A stretch of DNA of 64,000 nucleotides from Methylocaldum sp002005105 (GTDB taxonomy: Bacteria > Pseudomonadota > Gammaproteobacteria > Methylococcales > Methylococcaceae). The translations under genes were made by a program, and so were the position numbers. The notes beneath the pieces were generated by a model. The model was not told the DNA's origin. It did no database searches and saw only the letters and a list, made by a program, of their open reading frames with translations. Location of the stretch: the NCBI RefSeq assembly GCF_051027545.1, contig NZ_CP194902.1:3286001-3350000 (forward strand), in the 5' to 3' direction. Every line of letters begins with the position of its first letter. The first letter of the stretch is position 1. This document shows positions 8,707 through 17,374 of the stretch, one piece after another.

Positions 8707-9864
8707 ATGATGATTTCGAATCGTATGGCTGGCATACAGCCCTTCTACGTGATGGAAATTTTGTCGCGTGCCAATGCATTGGAGCGCCAGGGGCGGGACA
8801 TTATTCATATGGAAATCGGCGAACCGGATTTTCCGACGCCTCCGCTGGTTATCCAACACGCGACCGAATTCATGCGCCGCGGAGAAATAAAGTATACGCC
8901 GGCTGCCGGGCTGCCCGAGCTTCGCGAGGCTATATCGAAATATTACCGCGACCGCTACGGCGTATATGTCGCGAGTGAACGAATCTTTGTCACTCCAGGC
9001 GCCTCGGGCGGCTTTCTGTTGGCGATGGGATTGCTGCTTAATGAAGGCGACGAGGTTCTGTTGGCGGATCCTGGCTATCCATGTTATGCGAATTTTGTTC
9101 GACTTTTTGGTGGCACTCCTTCGTTGGTTCCCGTAGACGCGTCAACGTGCTTCCAGCTCAATTCGGACGTCCTGTCCGCCCACTGGGACAGCCGAACAAA
9201 GGGCGTTGTGATCGCATCGCCCTCGAATCCCACTGGAACCGTAATGCAATCGGATGCGTTGAAGAGACTCACCATTGAATTGGAGCGGCGATCGGGGTTT
9301 TTGATATCAGACGAGATCTATCACGGACTCGAATATGACGAGCCTTCACCGACGGCTCTATCGCTCTCGGATCGGGTTTTCGTGGTCAACAGCTTTTCGA
9401 AATATTTTGGCATGACAGGCTGGCGGGTCGGCTGGCTTGTGGTTCCTGCCGACTACATCGAAAGTGCCGAAAAACTTGCACAGAACATTTTTATTTCTAC
9501 GCCCGCCCCTTCACAATATGGCGCCCTGGCTTCCTTTACCGAAGCGAACTTACAAGAATTGGAGCAGCGACGACGCGTTTTTCAGGAAAGAAGAGACTTT
9601 CTTTGTGAGCAGCTGTTGAGCATTGGATTTACATTAAACACCATCCCAAATGGTGCTTTTTATGTGTACGCTGATTGCCGGCGGTTTACGTCGAATAGCT
9701 TTGATTTTGCATTGAATTTGTTAGAGGAAACCGGCGTGGCGACAACTCCGGGTAAGGATTTCGGAAAAAATTCGCCCGAAAGTCATCTTAGATTTTCATA
9801 TGCGGTCACTCTTGAGCGATTGGCTGCGGCCATAACTCGGATAAGACAGTTTGTGCAGCGCTAA
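8707..9864 (+). CDS. PLP-dependent class I/II aminotransferase
   Basis: Fold-type I aminotransferase of 385 residues, transferring an amino group between an amino acid and a 2-oxo acid in the cytoplasm. Motifs are EPDFPTPP near residue 39, SNPTGT with Asn174, Asp202 and Tyr205 contacting PLP, and SFSKYFGMTGWR with Lys232 as the Schiff-base lysine. The sequence resembles the aspartate/alanine-type enzymes annotated in many proteobacteria as pyridoxal phosphate-dependent aminotransferase; the substrate cannot be read from sequence. It is divergent from dksA over 134 bases. Two adjacent ATG codons start the frame; the first is used here. Confidence 0.88.
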   Translation: MMISNRMAGIQPFYVMEILSRANALERQGRDIIHMEIGEPDFPTPPLVIQHATEFMRRGEIKYTPAAGLPELREAISKYYRDRYGVYVASERIFVTPGASGGFLLAMGLLLNEGDEVLLADPGYPCYANFVRLFGGTPSLVPVDASTCFQLNSDVLSAHWDSRTKGVVIASPSNPTGTVMQSDALKRLTIELERRSGFLISDEIYHGLEYDEPSPTALSLSDRVFVVNSFSKYFGMTGWRVGWLVVPADYIESAEKLAQNIFISTPAPSQYGALASFTEANLQELEQRRRVFQERRDFLCEQLLSIGFTLNTIPNGAFYVYADCRRFTSNSFDFALNLLEETGVATTPGKDFGKNSPESHLRFSYAVTLERLAAAITRIRQFVQR

Positions 9865-10226
9865 TCCTATATGCGACGCTAGACTGCATAATGAGATATT
9901 TAAAATATAAGTTGTTAAATCAATCGGTTAGCGCATCCTGGCTGGCGTGATAGCGATCCTCTGGGTGAAATAATCAGTCTTAGGGGCGCGCAACAGCTAT
10001 GCTAGACTTTGTATGCTTCCTGAGCCGGCGAGATGGGGCGCCGCATTGTAAATCGAGAGCGAAGAGCCAGGCTTTTTGTGCTTGCATCAGACCCGACGTT
10101 CCACAAAACCGCGCCGCTTAAACAAAACAAATGTTGGTTTTATGTCAGGGTTTCGGCTGACCTTGTTTTCACCTCGGGTTTCGTGAGCGAGCTGTTTTAA
10201 GAAAAAGCTAATTGGGGATAGATATT
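9865..10226. other. Leader region before the exopolysaccharide operon
   Basis: A 362-base, A+T-richer spacer in front of the long plus-strand operon; its promoter must lie here. I could not find a convincing -35/-10 pair. A GG...TTGCA arrangement near 10070-10090 recalls a sigma-54 site, but its spacing is two bases too long. No gene is seen. Confidence 0.45.
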
Positions 10227-10832
10227 ATGCGTCTTTTTAATTATGGAGCTTTGTGCGGAATTTTATTCTGCGCCTCTTTACTCGTGGGATGTGCTCCACT
10301 CGCACCAAACGTAGACCCGCCCTCGGAATATACCTACATCATCGGGCCAGGCGACAGCATTGAAATGTTTGTCTGGGGAAATCCCGAAGTATCTCGCACC
10401 ATACCGGTTAGACCGGACGGAAAAATCAACGCCCCTTTGGTTGAGGAACTACCTGCATCGGGCAAGACGCCCTTTCAGCTCGCGCGCGATATCGAAAAGG
10501 AATTAGCAAAATATATTCGAAACCCGCTAGTAACCGTAATTGTGAGTAATTTTGTCGGTCCTTACAGTGAGCAAGTTAGAGTTGTTGGGCAAGCTGCAAA
10601 ACCTCAGGCTGTACCTTATAAAGAAAATATGTCTCTGCTCGATTTAATGATTTTAGTTGGTGGGGTTACCGATTATGCGGCTGGCAACCGAGCTACTATC
10701 GTAAGGACATTAAATGGTGTTAAGCAGCAACTTAGAGTTCGTATCGATGATCTGCTCGAGGATGGCGATATCACGGCTAATGTAAATATTCTACCAGGAG
10801 ATGTTTTAATTATTCCGGAAGCTTATTTTTAG
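10227..10832 (+). CDS. Polysaccharide export lipoprotein of the XrtA system (Wza-like)
   Basis: Outer-membrane export component for the polysaccharide. It has 201 residues with a lipoprotein signal ending in the lipobox LLVGC (Cys22). A polysaccharide-export domain begins around YIIGPGDSIEMFVW (about residues 37-50) and an SLBB-like domain follows (about 120-195). I chose the ATG at 10227 rather than an upstream TTG at 10212, because GGGGAT lies 7 bases before it and the signal peptide then starts properly. It is the first gene of the exosortase-A operon, 26 bases before the chain-length protein. Confidence 0.9.
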   Translation: MRLFNYGALCGILFCASLLVGCAPLAPNVDPPSEYTYIIGPGDSIEMFVWGNPEVSRTIPVRPDGKINAPLVEELPASGKTPFQLARDIEKELAKYIRNPLVTVIVSNFVGPYSEQVRVVGQAAKPQAVPYKENMSLLDLMILVGGVTDYAAGNRATIVRTLNGVKQQLRVRIDDLLEDGDITANVNILPGDVLIIPEAYF

Positions 10833-10858
10833 CCTGTTTCGCATAGGAGCTAATTTCC

Positions 10859-12409
10859 ATGCATGAACTAATCGCCGAGGTTCTCGGTCATATCCAAGGC
10901 GCAACCCGTTATAAATGGCTTTCTATTGCTTTGGCATGGGTAATTAGTCTTGCGGGTTGGGTTTTTGTCGCGCAAATGCCTAACAAGTATGAGGCAAGTG
11001 CGCGCGTACATGTGGATACTCGCTCTGTTTTGCGTCCTCTGCTTTCCGGCTTGGCTATTCAGCCAGATGTTTCCGGCCAAATTCGATTAATGTCGAAATT
11101 GATGTTCAGTCGCCCAAACTTGGAGAAAGTGGCTCGGATGACCGACTTGGATTTAGGCGCGAAGGATGAAGCATCCATGGAAAAGTTAGTCAGTCACCTG
11201 CAATCGGCTATGAGCATTACTGGCGGAGAAAATAATCTATTTACGATTAGCGCAGAAGACCAAAATCCAGCGGTAGCAAAGAAGATTGTTCAGGCATTAT
11301 TAACTATTTTTGTTGAGCAAACACTCGGAGAGTCGCGGGAAGATTCAAATTCTGCGCAGAAATTTCTGGACCAGCAGTTAAAGGAGTATGAAACACGTTT
11401 GCAAGCCGCTGAGAAGGCAAGAGAGGATTTCAAGCGAGCCAATTATGGATTGTTGCCGGAGCACGGGGGCGACCTTTATGGACAGCTCGGCACGCTTAAC
11501 GGACAGCTCGAGGAGGCTAAGATGGCTCTGCAAGAGGCTGTCTATCGGCGCGAAGAAATGCAGAGGCAGCTGGATGAAGAGGAGCCGTCATTCACGGATT
11601 TTGGGAGCCAAGTTGCAGCAAGTCCTTTGGATACGCGTATTCAAGCGTTGCAAGCTCGATTGGATGAATTGTTGCTGAAATACACGAAGGGACATCCCGA
11701 GGTTATGGCGATTAAAAAGAGCATAGTCGAATTGGAACGGCAGAAAAAAAAGGAAGAGGAGGAGGCCGCATCGGAAGAAGATACCAGTTCTGGCATGGGG
11801 GGCGAGACAAATCCGGTTTTTCAACAGAAGAAAATTGCGCTTGGCGAGGCGGACGCTAATGTCGCCTCCTTGAACTCACGAGTCAAAATCTTCGAGGAAA
11901 AGATAGAGAACCTGAAGAAACAAATGGATGACCGTTTAAAAGTGGAGACTCAGTTGCAGGGTCTCAATAGAGATTATGCAGCGATTAAGGAAAATTATGA
12001 TGCACTCCTGAAACGGCGCGAGACAGCGAGAATGTCGGAAAGCGTAGAGCAGAGCACGGATAGCGTTAAATTCAAGATTGTCGACCCACCTCAAGTACCT
12101 ACGAAACCTTCTGCTCCCAATCGCATTCTATTATCGGTTGGGGTTTTCGCGGCAGGTATAGTGGTGAGTATAGGGTTGGCTGTGTTTTTGGCGCTGCTCC
12201 GGCCGGCATTCAATACCATGAATAAAGTTCGAGAGGTTACAGGACTGCCTGTACTTGGCAGCGTTTCCATGAATTGGATTCCGGAAATTAAGGAACGGAA
12301 ATGGCGTGAGTTTCTAGCTTTTACGGCTGTATTTGCCATGTTATTCGTAGTATTCGTTGGGGTAATCTTGCTGGAAATTAGGGGTTATCATCTTCCGTCC
12401 TTCATTTAG
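10859..12409 (+). CDS. XrtA-system polysaccharide chain-length determinant (Wzz/GumC-like)
   Basis: Inner-membrane co-polymerase thought to set chain length and couple to the autokinase. It has 516 residues: a Wzz domain with a first membrane helix at about 20-38, a long periplasmic coiled coil (about 165-400) rich in Glu/Lys/Gln, and two C-terminal membrane helices (about 420-445 and 488-510). A PxxP-like stretch (PPQVPTKPSAPN) precedes the second helix, as in other PCP proteins. The kinase domain is a separate gene immediately downstream. Base composition is more A+T-rich than in the later operon genes. Confidence 0.9.
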   Translation: MHELIAEVLGHIQGATRYKWLSIALAWVISLAGWVFVAQMPNKYEASARVHVDTRSVLRPLLSGLAIQPDVSGQIRLMSKLMFSRPNLEKVARMTDLDLGAKDEASMEKLVSHLQSAMSITGGENNLFTISAEDQNPAVAKKIVQALLTIFVEQTLGESREDSNSAQKFLDQQLKEYETRLQAAEKAREDFKRANYGLLPEHGGDLYGQLGTLNGQLEEAKMALQEAVYRREEMQRQLDEEEPSFTDFGSQVAASPLDTRIQALQARLDELLLKYTKGHPEVMAIKKSIVELERQKKKEEEEAASEEDTSSGMGGETNPVFQQKKIALGEADANVASLNSRVKIFEEKIENLKKQMDDRLKVETQLQGLNRDYAAIKENYDALLKRRETARMSESVEQSTDSVKFKIVDPPQVPTKPSAPNRILLSVGVFAAGIVVSIGLAVFLALLRPAFNTMNKVREVTGLPVLGSVSMNWIPEIKERKWREFLAFTAVFAMLFVVFVGVILLEIRGYHLPSFI

Positions 12410-12423
12410 TCGGGGGCAGCCAC

Positions 12424-13341
12424 GTGAGCATTATTGAAAAGGCACTTAATAAAGCGTTAGAGCTCGAGCAGTCTTCGACTAATAAAAAGGCGGATCAACA
12501 GAATTTTCCCGAAAGACTGGAAAACATTGAGGCGGCCGAGCCAGTCCCCGAGCCAACCAGGAAAGCTACTGCCGAGGCCAGTAAAATACATTCGATCGGT
12601 TGGAGTCACCTGCGGGAAAAAGGGATGCTCGGGCCTGAGATGGCTTATAGTCAGATAGCGGAGGAGTATCGCCTAATCAAACGGCCGCTTTTGATGAACG
12701 CATTCCCGGATGGTGATAATGGTCTCAGCCGTGCGAATCTGATTCTCGTCACCAGCAGTGTTCCCGGCGAGGGGAAAACCTTTACGGCCGTAAATTTGGC
12801 GCTCAGCATAGCGATGGAGCGGGATAAAACCGTACTGTTGATAGATGCTGACGTGGCGAAACCATCGATAGCTGAATTACTCGGGATCCCTGCGAAGATA
12901 GGATTGACCGATCTGCTTCAGGATAAATCGATCCGTTTTTCCGATGTCTTGATCAAAACGGATATTCCCAACCTCACGCTGTTGCCGGCAGGTAAATTGG
13001 ATCGCCATTCCACCGAGCTCTTAGCTAGTGATGCGATGAAACGACTAGCCAATGAATTATCTGCCCGTTACCCGGACCGGGTAGTGATTTTTGACTCTCC
13101 GCCATTGTTGGCTGCTAGTCAAGGCTCCGTTTTAGCCACGTTGGTTGGGCAGGTCGTCCTGGTAATTGAGTCGGAATCAACGCCCCAATACATTGTTCAG
13201 GAGGCCATTTCCAAATTAGAGTCCTGCGAGGTCATTGGCTGTGTATTGAACAAGACCAAAAAGGGATTTGGATTCAGATATTATGGCTACGGGTACGGTT
13301 ATGGGTATGGATCTTATGGTCAGCAGAGAACTGATGGGTGA
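12424..13341 (+). CDS. XrtA-associated bacterial tyrosine autokinase
   Basis: BY-kinase that autophosphorylates on a C-terminal tyrosine cluster and controls polysaccharide assembly with the preceding chain-length protein. It has 305 residues and starts at a GTG. The Walker A is SSVPGEGKT (111-119), Walker A' is LLIDADVAKP (139-148), and the DSPP Walker B-like motif lies near residue 221. The tail YYGYGYGYGYGSYG (about 285-299) is the tyrosine cluster. A low-molecular-weight tyrosine phosphatase domain that could reverse the phosphorylation is encoded at 32173-33906. Confidence 0.92.
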   Translation: MSIIEKALNKALELEQSSTNKKADQQNFPERLENIEAAEPVPEPTRKATAEASKIHSIGWSHLREKGMLGPEMAYSQIAEEYRLIKRPLLMNAFPDGDNGLSRANLILVTSSVPGEGKTFTAVNLALSIAMERDKTVLLIDADVAKPSIAELLGIPAKIGLTDLLQDKSIRFSDVLIKTDIPNLTLLPAGKLDRHSTELLASDAMKRLANELSARYPDRVVIFDSPPLLAASQGSVLATLVGQVVLVIESESTPQYIVQEAISKLESCEVIGCVLNKTKKGFGFRYYGYGYGYGYGSYGQQRTDG

Positions 13342-15340
13342 CCCAGCGTCCATGCCAAGTATTAGGAAGATCGGTCAAGGTATAGCCGTTCTTCCTTTTC
13401 TTTTTCCGTTGGCCCCTGCCTTCGCCGTGGATTGGCTTGTAACTCCCAATTTAACTGCGCGAGGAATATATTCCGACAATATCAATTTGTCCGGTAGCGG
13501 ACAACGGTCTAGCAGTTCGGCGGGGCAGAATGGCGATGATGCATTCGTGACTGAGTTAAGTCCTGGCGTATCAGTCCGGCGCCGGGGCCGAAATCTATTT
13601 AACTTGGATTATCGCATGCAGAATCTATTCTATGCGGGAACGGATACAGATCCGCGGATCAATAACCAACTTCAAATGAATTCGACTACCGAGCTGTGGG
13701 ATAATTCGGTATTCATCGATTCTACAAGTACGATTGGGCAATACAATAACTCGACTACTGGCCGTTTTGCGTTTGATAATGTCTCGCAAACTGGCAATAC
13801 CAGCGATTACAGAACTTTTCGAATCAGCCCCTATTGGAAGCCGCACTTGGGCGGTTATGCAGAAGGTACTGCCCGTGTCACGTACAGTAACATCGGCGGA
13901 GGAAACTTCGATTCGAATATTTTCGAACAAAGAATAGATTTGCGTAGTGGCAACTGGTTCGATTCGCTTGCCTGGCGTGCCAACTTTTATAATCAAGAAA
14001 ACACGCGTGACAATGGTGTCGGAGGCGCCAGCGCTACAGGCGACGTAAAATATCGAAACTACAATGGCGAGTTGAGATACCGTCTCTCCAAGGAATTCAG
14101 CCCGTTTATTCAGGCAGGACGTTTCGAAAACGATTTTTTAGGTCAGACAAACATTTCGGGGGCTCGAAACGGGGGGTATTGGACTGCGGGACTGGCTTGG
14201 ACGCCGAGTGCTAAATTAGCTGTACAAGGCGGGTGGGGTAGCAACAATCATTTCATATCTGTGGCATGGGAGCCGAGCAAAAGAACTACGTTTCAGATCA
14301 TCTACCGCGATAGCGACATAGGTGGGGCTTATGGTGGAGGTGGTTTCGGCGGGTTAGGCTACGGCGGAGCGGGTTTCGGCGGAGCGGGTTTCGGGGGAGC
14401 AGGTTTCGGCGGAGCAGGTTTCGGCGGAGCAGGTTTCGGCGGAGCAGGTTTCGGCGGAGCAGGTTTCGGCGGAGCAGGTTTCGGCGGAACAGGTTTCGGC
14501 GGAACAGGTTTCGGCGGAACAGGTTTCGGCGGAACAGGTTTCGGAGGAGCGGGTTTCGGAGGAGCGGGTTTCGGAGGAGCGGGTTTCGGCGGAGCGGGTT
14601 TCGGCGGAGCGGGTTTCGGCGGAGCGGGTTTCGGAGGAGCAGGTTTCGGAGGAGCAGGTTTCGGCGGAGCAGGTTTCGGCGGAGCAGGTTTCGGCGGAGC
14701 AGGTTTCGGCGGAGCAGGTTTCGGCGGAGCAGGTTTCGGCGGAGCAGGTTTCGGTGGGACCGGCTTAGGAGGGTTCAACGCCGGAACGACTTGGAACGCG
14801 CTGCTAAGTCACAGAACTCGCCGAACGAGTTGGATAGCAACTTATACGGTCAACACCACGACAATTCAGCAGGTTCTGCTCGATCAACCGGTGTTCGATC
14901 CGTTGACCAGTCAACCATTCTTGTTGCCGATCGATCAGCCTATCTTGACCAATGAGGTCATCACTCGAAAACGGGGACAAGCATCTGTCTCCGGTCACAC
15001 TGCCAAGAGCACCGTAACCTTGACCGGCTATCAGGAGGATCGAAACTATCAATTTTCCGGTGATCAGGATGTGCTTGGATTTACGGCGTTGTGGAGTTGG
15101 CAGTTCGCAGCACGAACCCAATCCCTTTTGTACTTTGTCTGGCAGGCGATCGATAATCAGAGCGAGACTTTAGGGCGTTCCGACAACAAGTTTATGACCG
15201 TGTCACTAGCATTGAACCGAAGGATCTGGGCCGATTTGATAGGCTCTTTGGAGTTGCGGCACATGCAGCAGGATTCGAATCGGTCACAAAATGAATTTGA
15301 CGAGAATCGGGTAACGGCCAGTTTGCTTATGAGGTTCTGA
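13334..15340 (+). CDS. XrtA-associated outer-membrane beta-barrel protein with a giant Gly-rich repeat
   Basis: Matches the exosortase-associated outer-membrane family, presumed beta-barrel, found next to the autokinase and the ATPase in these loci. It has about 668 residues with a signal peptide ending AFA before VDWLVTP. The start is 13334 (overlapping the kinase stop) or 13352; both give a usable signal peptide. Aromatic alternating strands follow, and the C terminus ends in Phe. In the middle (about residues 335-480) lies a run of about 26 perfect GFGGA/GFGGT pentapeptides encoded by a 15-bp tandem repeat, much longer than anything I know in the family and probably a surface loop. Without it the protein would have ordinary family length. 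Confidence 0.85.
   Translation: MGDPASMPSIRKIGQGIAVLPFLFPLAPAFAVDWLVTPNLTARGIYSDNINLSGSGQRSSSSAGQNGDDAFVTELSPGVSVRRRGRNLFNLDYRMQNLFYAGTDTDPRINNQLQMNSTTELWDNSVFIDSTSTIGQYNNSTTGRFAFDNVSQTGNTSDYRTFRISPYWKPHLGGYAEGTARVTYSNIGGGNFDSNIFEQRIDLRSGNWFDSLAWRANFYNQENTRDNGVGGASATGDVKYRNYNGELRYRLSKEFSPFIQAGRFENDFLGQTNISGARNGGYWTAGLAWTPSAKLAVQGGWGSNNHFISVAWEPSKRTTFQIIYRDSDIGGAYGGGGFGGLGYGGAGFGGAGFGGAGFGGAGFGGAGFGGAGFGGAGFGGAGFGGTGFGGTGFGGTGFGGTGFGGAGFGGAGFGGAGFGGAGFGGAGFGGAGFGGAGFGGAGFGGAGFGGAGFGGAGFGGAGFGGAGFGGAGFGGTGLGGFNAGTTWNALLSHRTRRTSWIATYTVNTTTIQQVLLDQPVFDPLTSQPFLLPIDQPILTNEVITRKRGQASVSGHTAKSTVTLTGYQEDRNYQFSGDQDVLGFTALWSWQFAARTQSLLYFVWQAIDNQSETLGRSDNKFMTVSLALNRRIWADLIGSLELRHMQQDSNRSQNEFDENRVTASLLMRF
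14371..14760 (+). repeat. 26 x 15-bp in-frame tandem repeat encoding (GFGGA)n
   Basis: The unit GGTTTCGGCGGAGCA is repeated 26 times without any length change; irregular units lie at both edges (14340-14370 and 14760-14775). Variants cluster: blocks ending AGCG, AGCA or ACA (Thr), and blocks with GGAGGA instead of GGCGGA. This points to expansion by segmental duplication of several units at a time. All variants keep the frame and nearly all keep the peptide. Confidence 0.97.
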
Positions 15341-15346
15341 TTCTTC

Positions 15347-16396
15347 ATGTACGATGCCTTTTACAATCTGAAAAAAAAACCTTTCCAGCTCAATCCGGAC
15401 CCCGAGTTTTTCTACAACAGCGCGGTTCATAAGCGGGCGTTGGCATATTTGCGGTATGGTTTAGCCCAGGGCGAAGGGTTTGTTGTCGTGACCGGAGAGC
15501 CCGGCACCGGGAAAACGATGCTGGTAAAGGAGTTGTTCGGCGCGCTCCGGAACGAAAATATTGTTGCAGGCCTGATGGTGACGTCCCAGGTCGGTGCCGA
15601 GGATACTCTACGGATCATTGCTGCCACGTTCGGCCTTTCTTACGATGGCGATGCGAAGGCGGTTCTCCTCAAGAATCTGGAAGAATTTTTCAAACTTAAG
15701 TCTCGCGAGGGAAAGCGAGTCCTACTGGTCGTCGATGAAGCACAGAATCTTCCGGCCCAGTCTTTGGAAGAACTGCGCATGCTGCTCAATTTCGAATCGG
15801 AAGGACGATCGATCTTTCAGGTTTTCTTGTTGGGACAGGATGAACTGCGAGCGACATTGCAGGGAGGCAAAATGGAACAGGTACGGCAGCGAATAACGGC
15901 CATGTACCACTTGCGACCGTTAGAGCTCGAAGAAACCAAAGAGTATATCCTTCATCGATTGACTACGGCGGATTGGGCACACGATCCGGAATTTACGAAA
16001 GAGGCATTTGAGGAAATCTATCGCCATACCCAGGGGGTTCCACGAATAATTAATACTTTGTGCGACCGGCTTTTATTGTATGGATACTTGGAGGAACTCC
16101 ACATGCTGGATTTGGATGCGGTTCGCTTGGTGATAAACGAGATGGAGCAGGATGCCGTGCGAGTCCAGCGCCCATCCTGTCAAGGAACGACCAATATCGA
16201 GGCGTCGTTGTACCCGATCGACTCGGGATACGTCCCGGCGGTTACCGGAAGCCTAGAGGAGAGGGTCGTTCAACTCGAACACCTGGTGCTCAGTTTGCGG
16301 AAAACCGTGCAAAAAGAACGGGCTTTGTTGCGAAAAGCCATTCTCTTGCACCTCGATCTTGATGAAGTTTATCAGGAGCCGCTTGACGAATCTTGA
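15347..16396 (+). CDS. XrtA-associated AAA ATPase (ExeA/GspA-like)
   Basis: ATPase of 349 residues, member of the ExeA-like family present in exosortase-A operons. Its N terminus (FxLNPDPEFFY) is the typical GspA/ExeA start. Walker A GEPGTGKT lies near residue 49, Walker B LLVVDEAQNL near residue 125, and the sensor region with GVPRIIN near residue 230. The C-terminal 60 residues are not conserved and include a coiled coil. It begins 6 bases after the barrel gene. It probably energises or organises the export machinery; its exact task is unknown. Confidence 0.9.
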   Translation: MYDAFYNLKKKPFQLNPDPEFFYNSAVHKRALAYLRYGLAQGEGFVVVTGEPGTGKTMLVKELFGALRNENIVAGLMVTSQVGAEDTLRIIAATFGLSYDGDAKAVLLKNLEEFFKLKSREGKRVLLVVDEAQNLPAQSLEELRMLLNFESEGRSIFQVFLLGQDELRATLQGGKMEQVRQRITAMYHLRPLELEETKEYILHRLTTADWAHDPEFTKEAFEEIYRHTQGVPRIINTLCDRLLLYGYLEELHMLDLDAVRLVINEMEQDAVRVQRPSCQGTTNIEASLYPIDSGYVPAVTGSLEERVVQLEHLVLSLRKTVQKERALLRKAILLHLDLDEVYQEPLDES

Positions 16397-16486
16397 AGTG
16401 CGAAAAAACTAGCTTGAAGCTTCTCGCTGCGAATTAACAAAAACAATTATAAATTGCGCGCCGTTACTGCGCGTTAGGGGGTATTT

Positions 16487-17356
16487 TTGGCTAATCCGTC
16501 GGCCGCTGGCAATCCCATCGTCAATGCGATGACAGTGGATGTCGAAGATTATTTCCATGTATCGGCATTCGAACCCTATATTGGAAGGGATAAGTGGAAC
16601 GATTTACCCTGCCGGGTGGAAAGAAATACCGACCGGATACTTCAGATCTTTGCCGAAGCGGGAGTGCAAGCCACTTTTTTCACGTTGGGGTGGGTGGCCG
16701 AGCGCTACCCGGCACTCATAAAACGAATAGTAAAAGCCGGCCATGAGCTGGCTTGTCACGGCTATAGCCATGTACGAGTGACTCAACAAACTCCTGATGA
16801 GTTTCGTGACGATGTTTTGCGGACCAAGCGTTTGCTCGAAGATCTCGGCGGAGTCCCGGTTCTGGGATATCGTGCGGCCAGCTATTCGATCGGTTCCAAA
16901 AACCTCTGGGCGCTAGAGGTTCTGGAAGAATCCGGGTTCCGTTACAGCTCCAGCATCTATCCTGTAAAGCATGATTTGTACGGCATGCCGGAAGCGCCGC
17001 GCTTCTCGTTCAGGCCGTGCAGACCGGACGGGTTGCTGGAAATACCCGTAACTACGGTCGAATTAAGCAATAACAAATTGCCGTGCGGCGGTGGCGGCTA
17101 TTTCCGTTTGCTGCCCTATCGGGTGTCTCGCTGGGCCATCGAGCGAGTGAATCGGAAAGACCGGCAATCATGCGTGTTTTATTTTCACCCCTGGGAAATC
17201 GATCCGGATCAGCCGAGGCAGCGAGGCATCAATCTGAAAACACGGTTTCGCCACTACCTGAACCTTTCTCGGACCGAATCGCGCTTGCGCCGTCTTTTAC
17301 ACGACTTTCGCTGGAACACGATGGCTCATGTGTTTTTATCTCCATACCACAATTAA
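16487..17356 (+). CDS. XrtA-system polysaccharide deacetylase (CE4)
   Basis: Removes acetyl groups from amino sugars of the polymer. It has 289 residues. The start is a TTG supported by a strong AGGGGG ribosome-binding site 5 bases upstream; no ATG exists before the conserved TVDVEDYFHV. Asp residues in VDVEDYF and the metal-binding HGYSH motif (near residue 90) are the NodB-domain hallmarks. GYRAASYSI and FYFHPWEID complete the subfamily pattern. It is followed after 18 bases by the FemAB gene. Confidence 0.92.
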   Translation: MANPSAAGNPIVNAMTVDVEDYFHVSAFEPYIGRDKWNDLPCRVERNTDRILQIFAEAGVQATFFTLGWVAERYPALIKRIVKAGHELACHGYSHVRVTQQTPDEFRDDVLRTKRLLEDLGGVPVLGYRAASYSIGSKNLWALEVLEESGFRYSSSIYPVKHDLYGMPEAPRFSFRPCRPDGLLEIPVTTVELSNNKLPCGGGGYFRLLPYRVSRWAIERVNRKDRQSCVFYFHPWEIDPDQPRQRGINLKTRFRHYLNLSRTESRLRRLLHDFRWNTMAHVFLSPYHN

Positions 17357-17374
17357 CCCGGACCGAAATCTTGC

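Noticed and set aside
10065..10095. Sigma-54 promoter before the exopolysaccharide operon
   Set aside because: GG and TTGC are present, but the space between them is two bases longer than the consensus allows.
14371..14760. CRISPR array
   Set aside because: The units are contiguous with no unique spacers and lie in frame within a coding gene.
14359..14778. A long minus-strand open frame reading PKPAPPKPAPP
   Set aside because: It is the mirror of the 15-bp GFGGA repeat; stop codons cannot occur in that repeat on this strand. No ribosome-binding site and no sequence outside the repeat.
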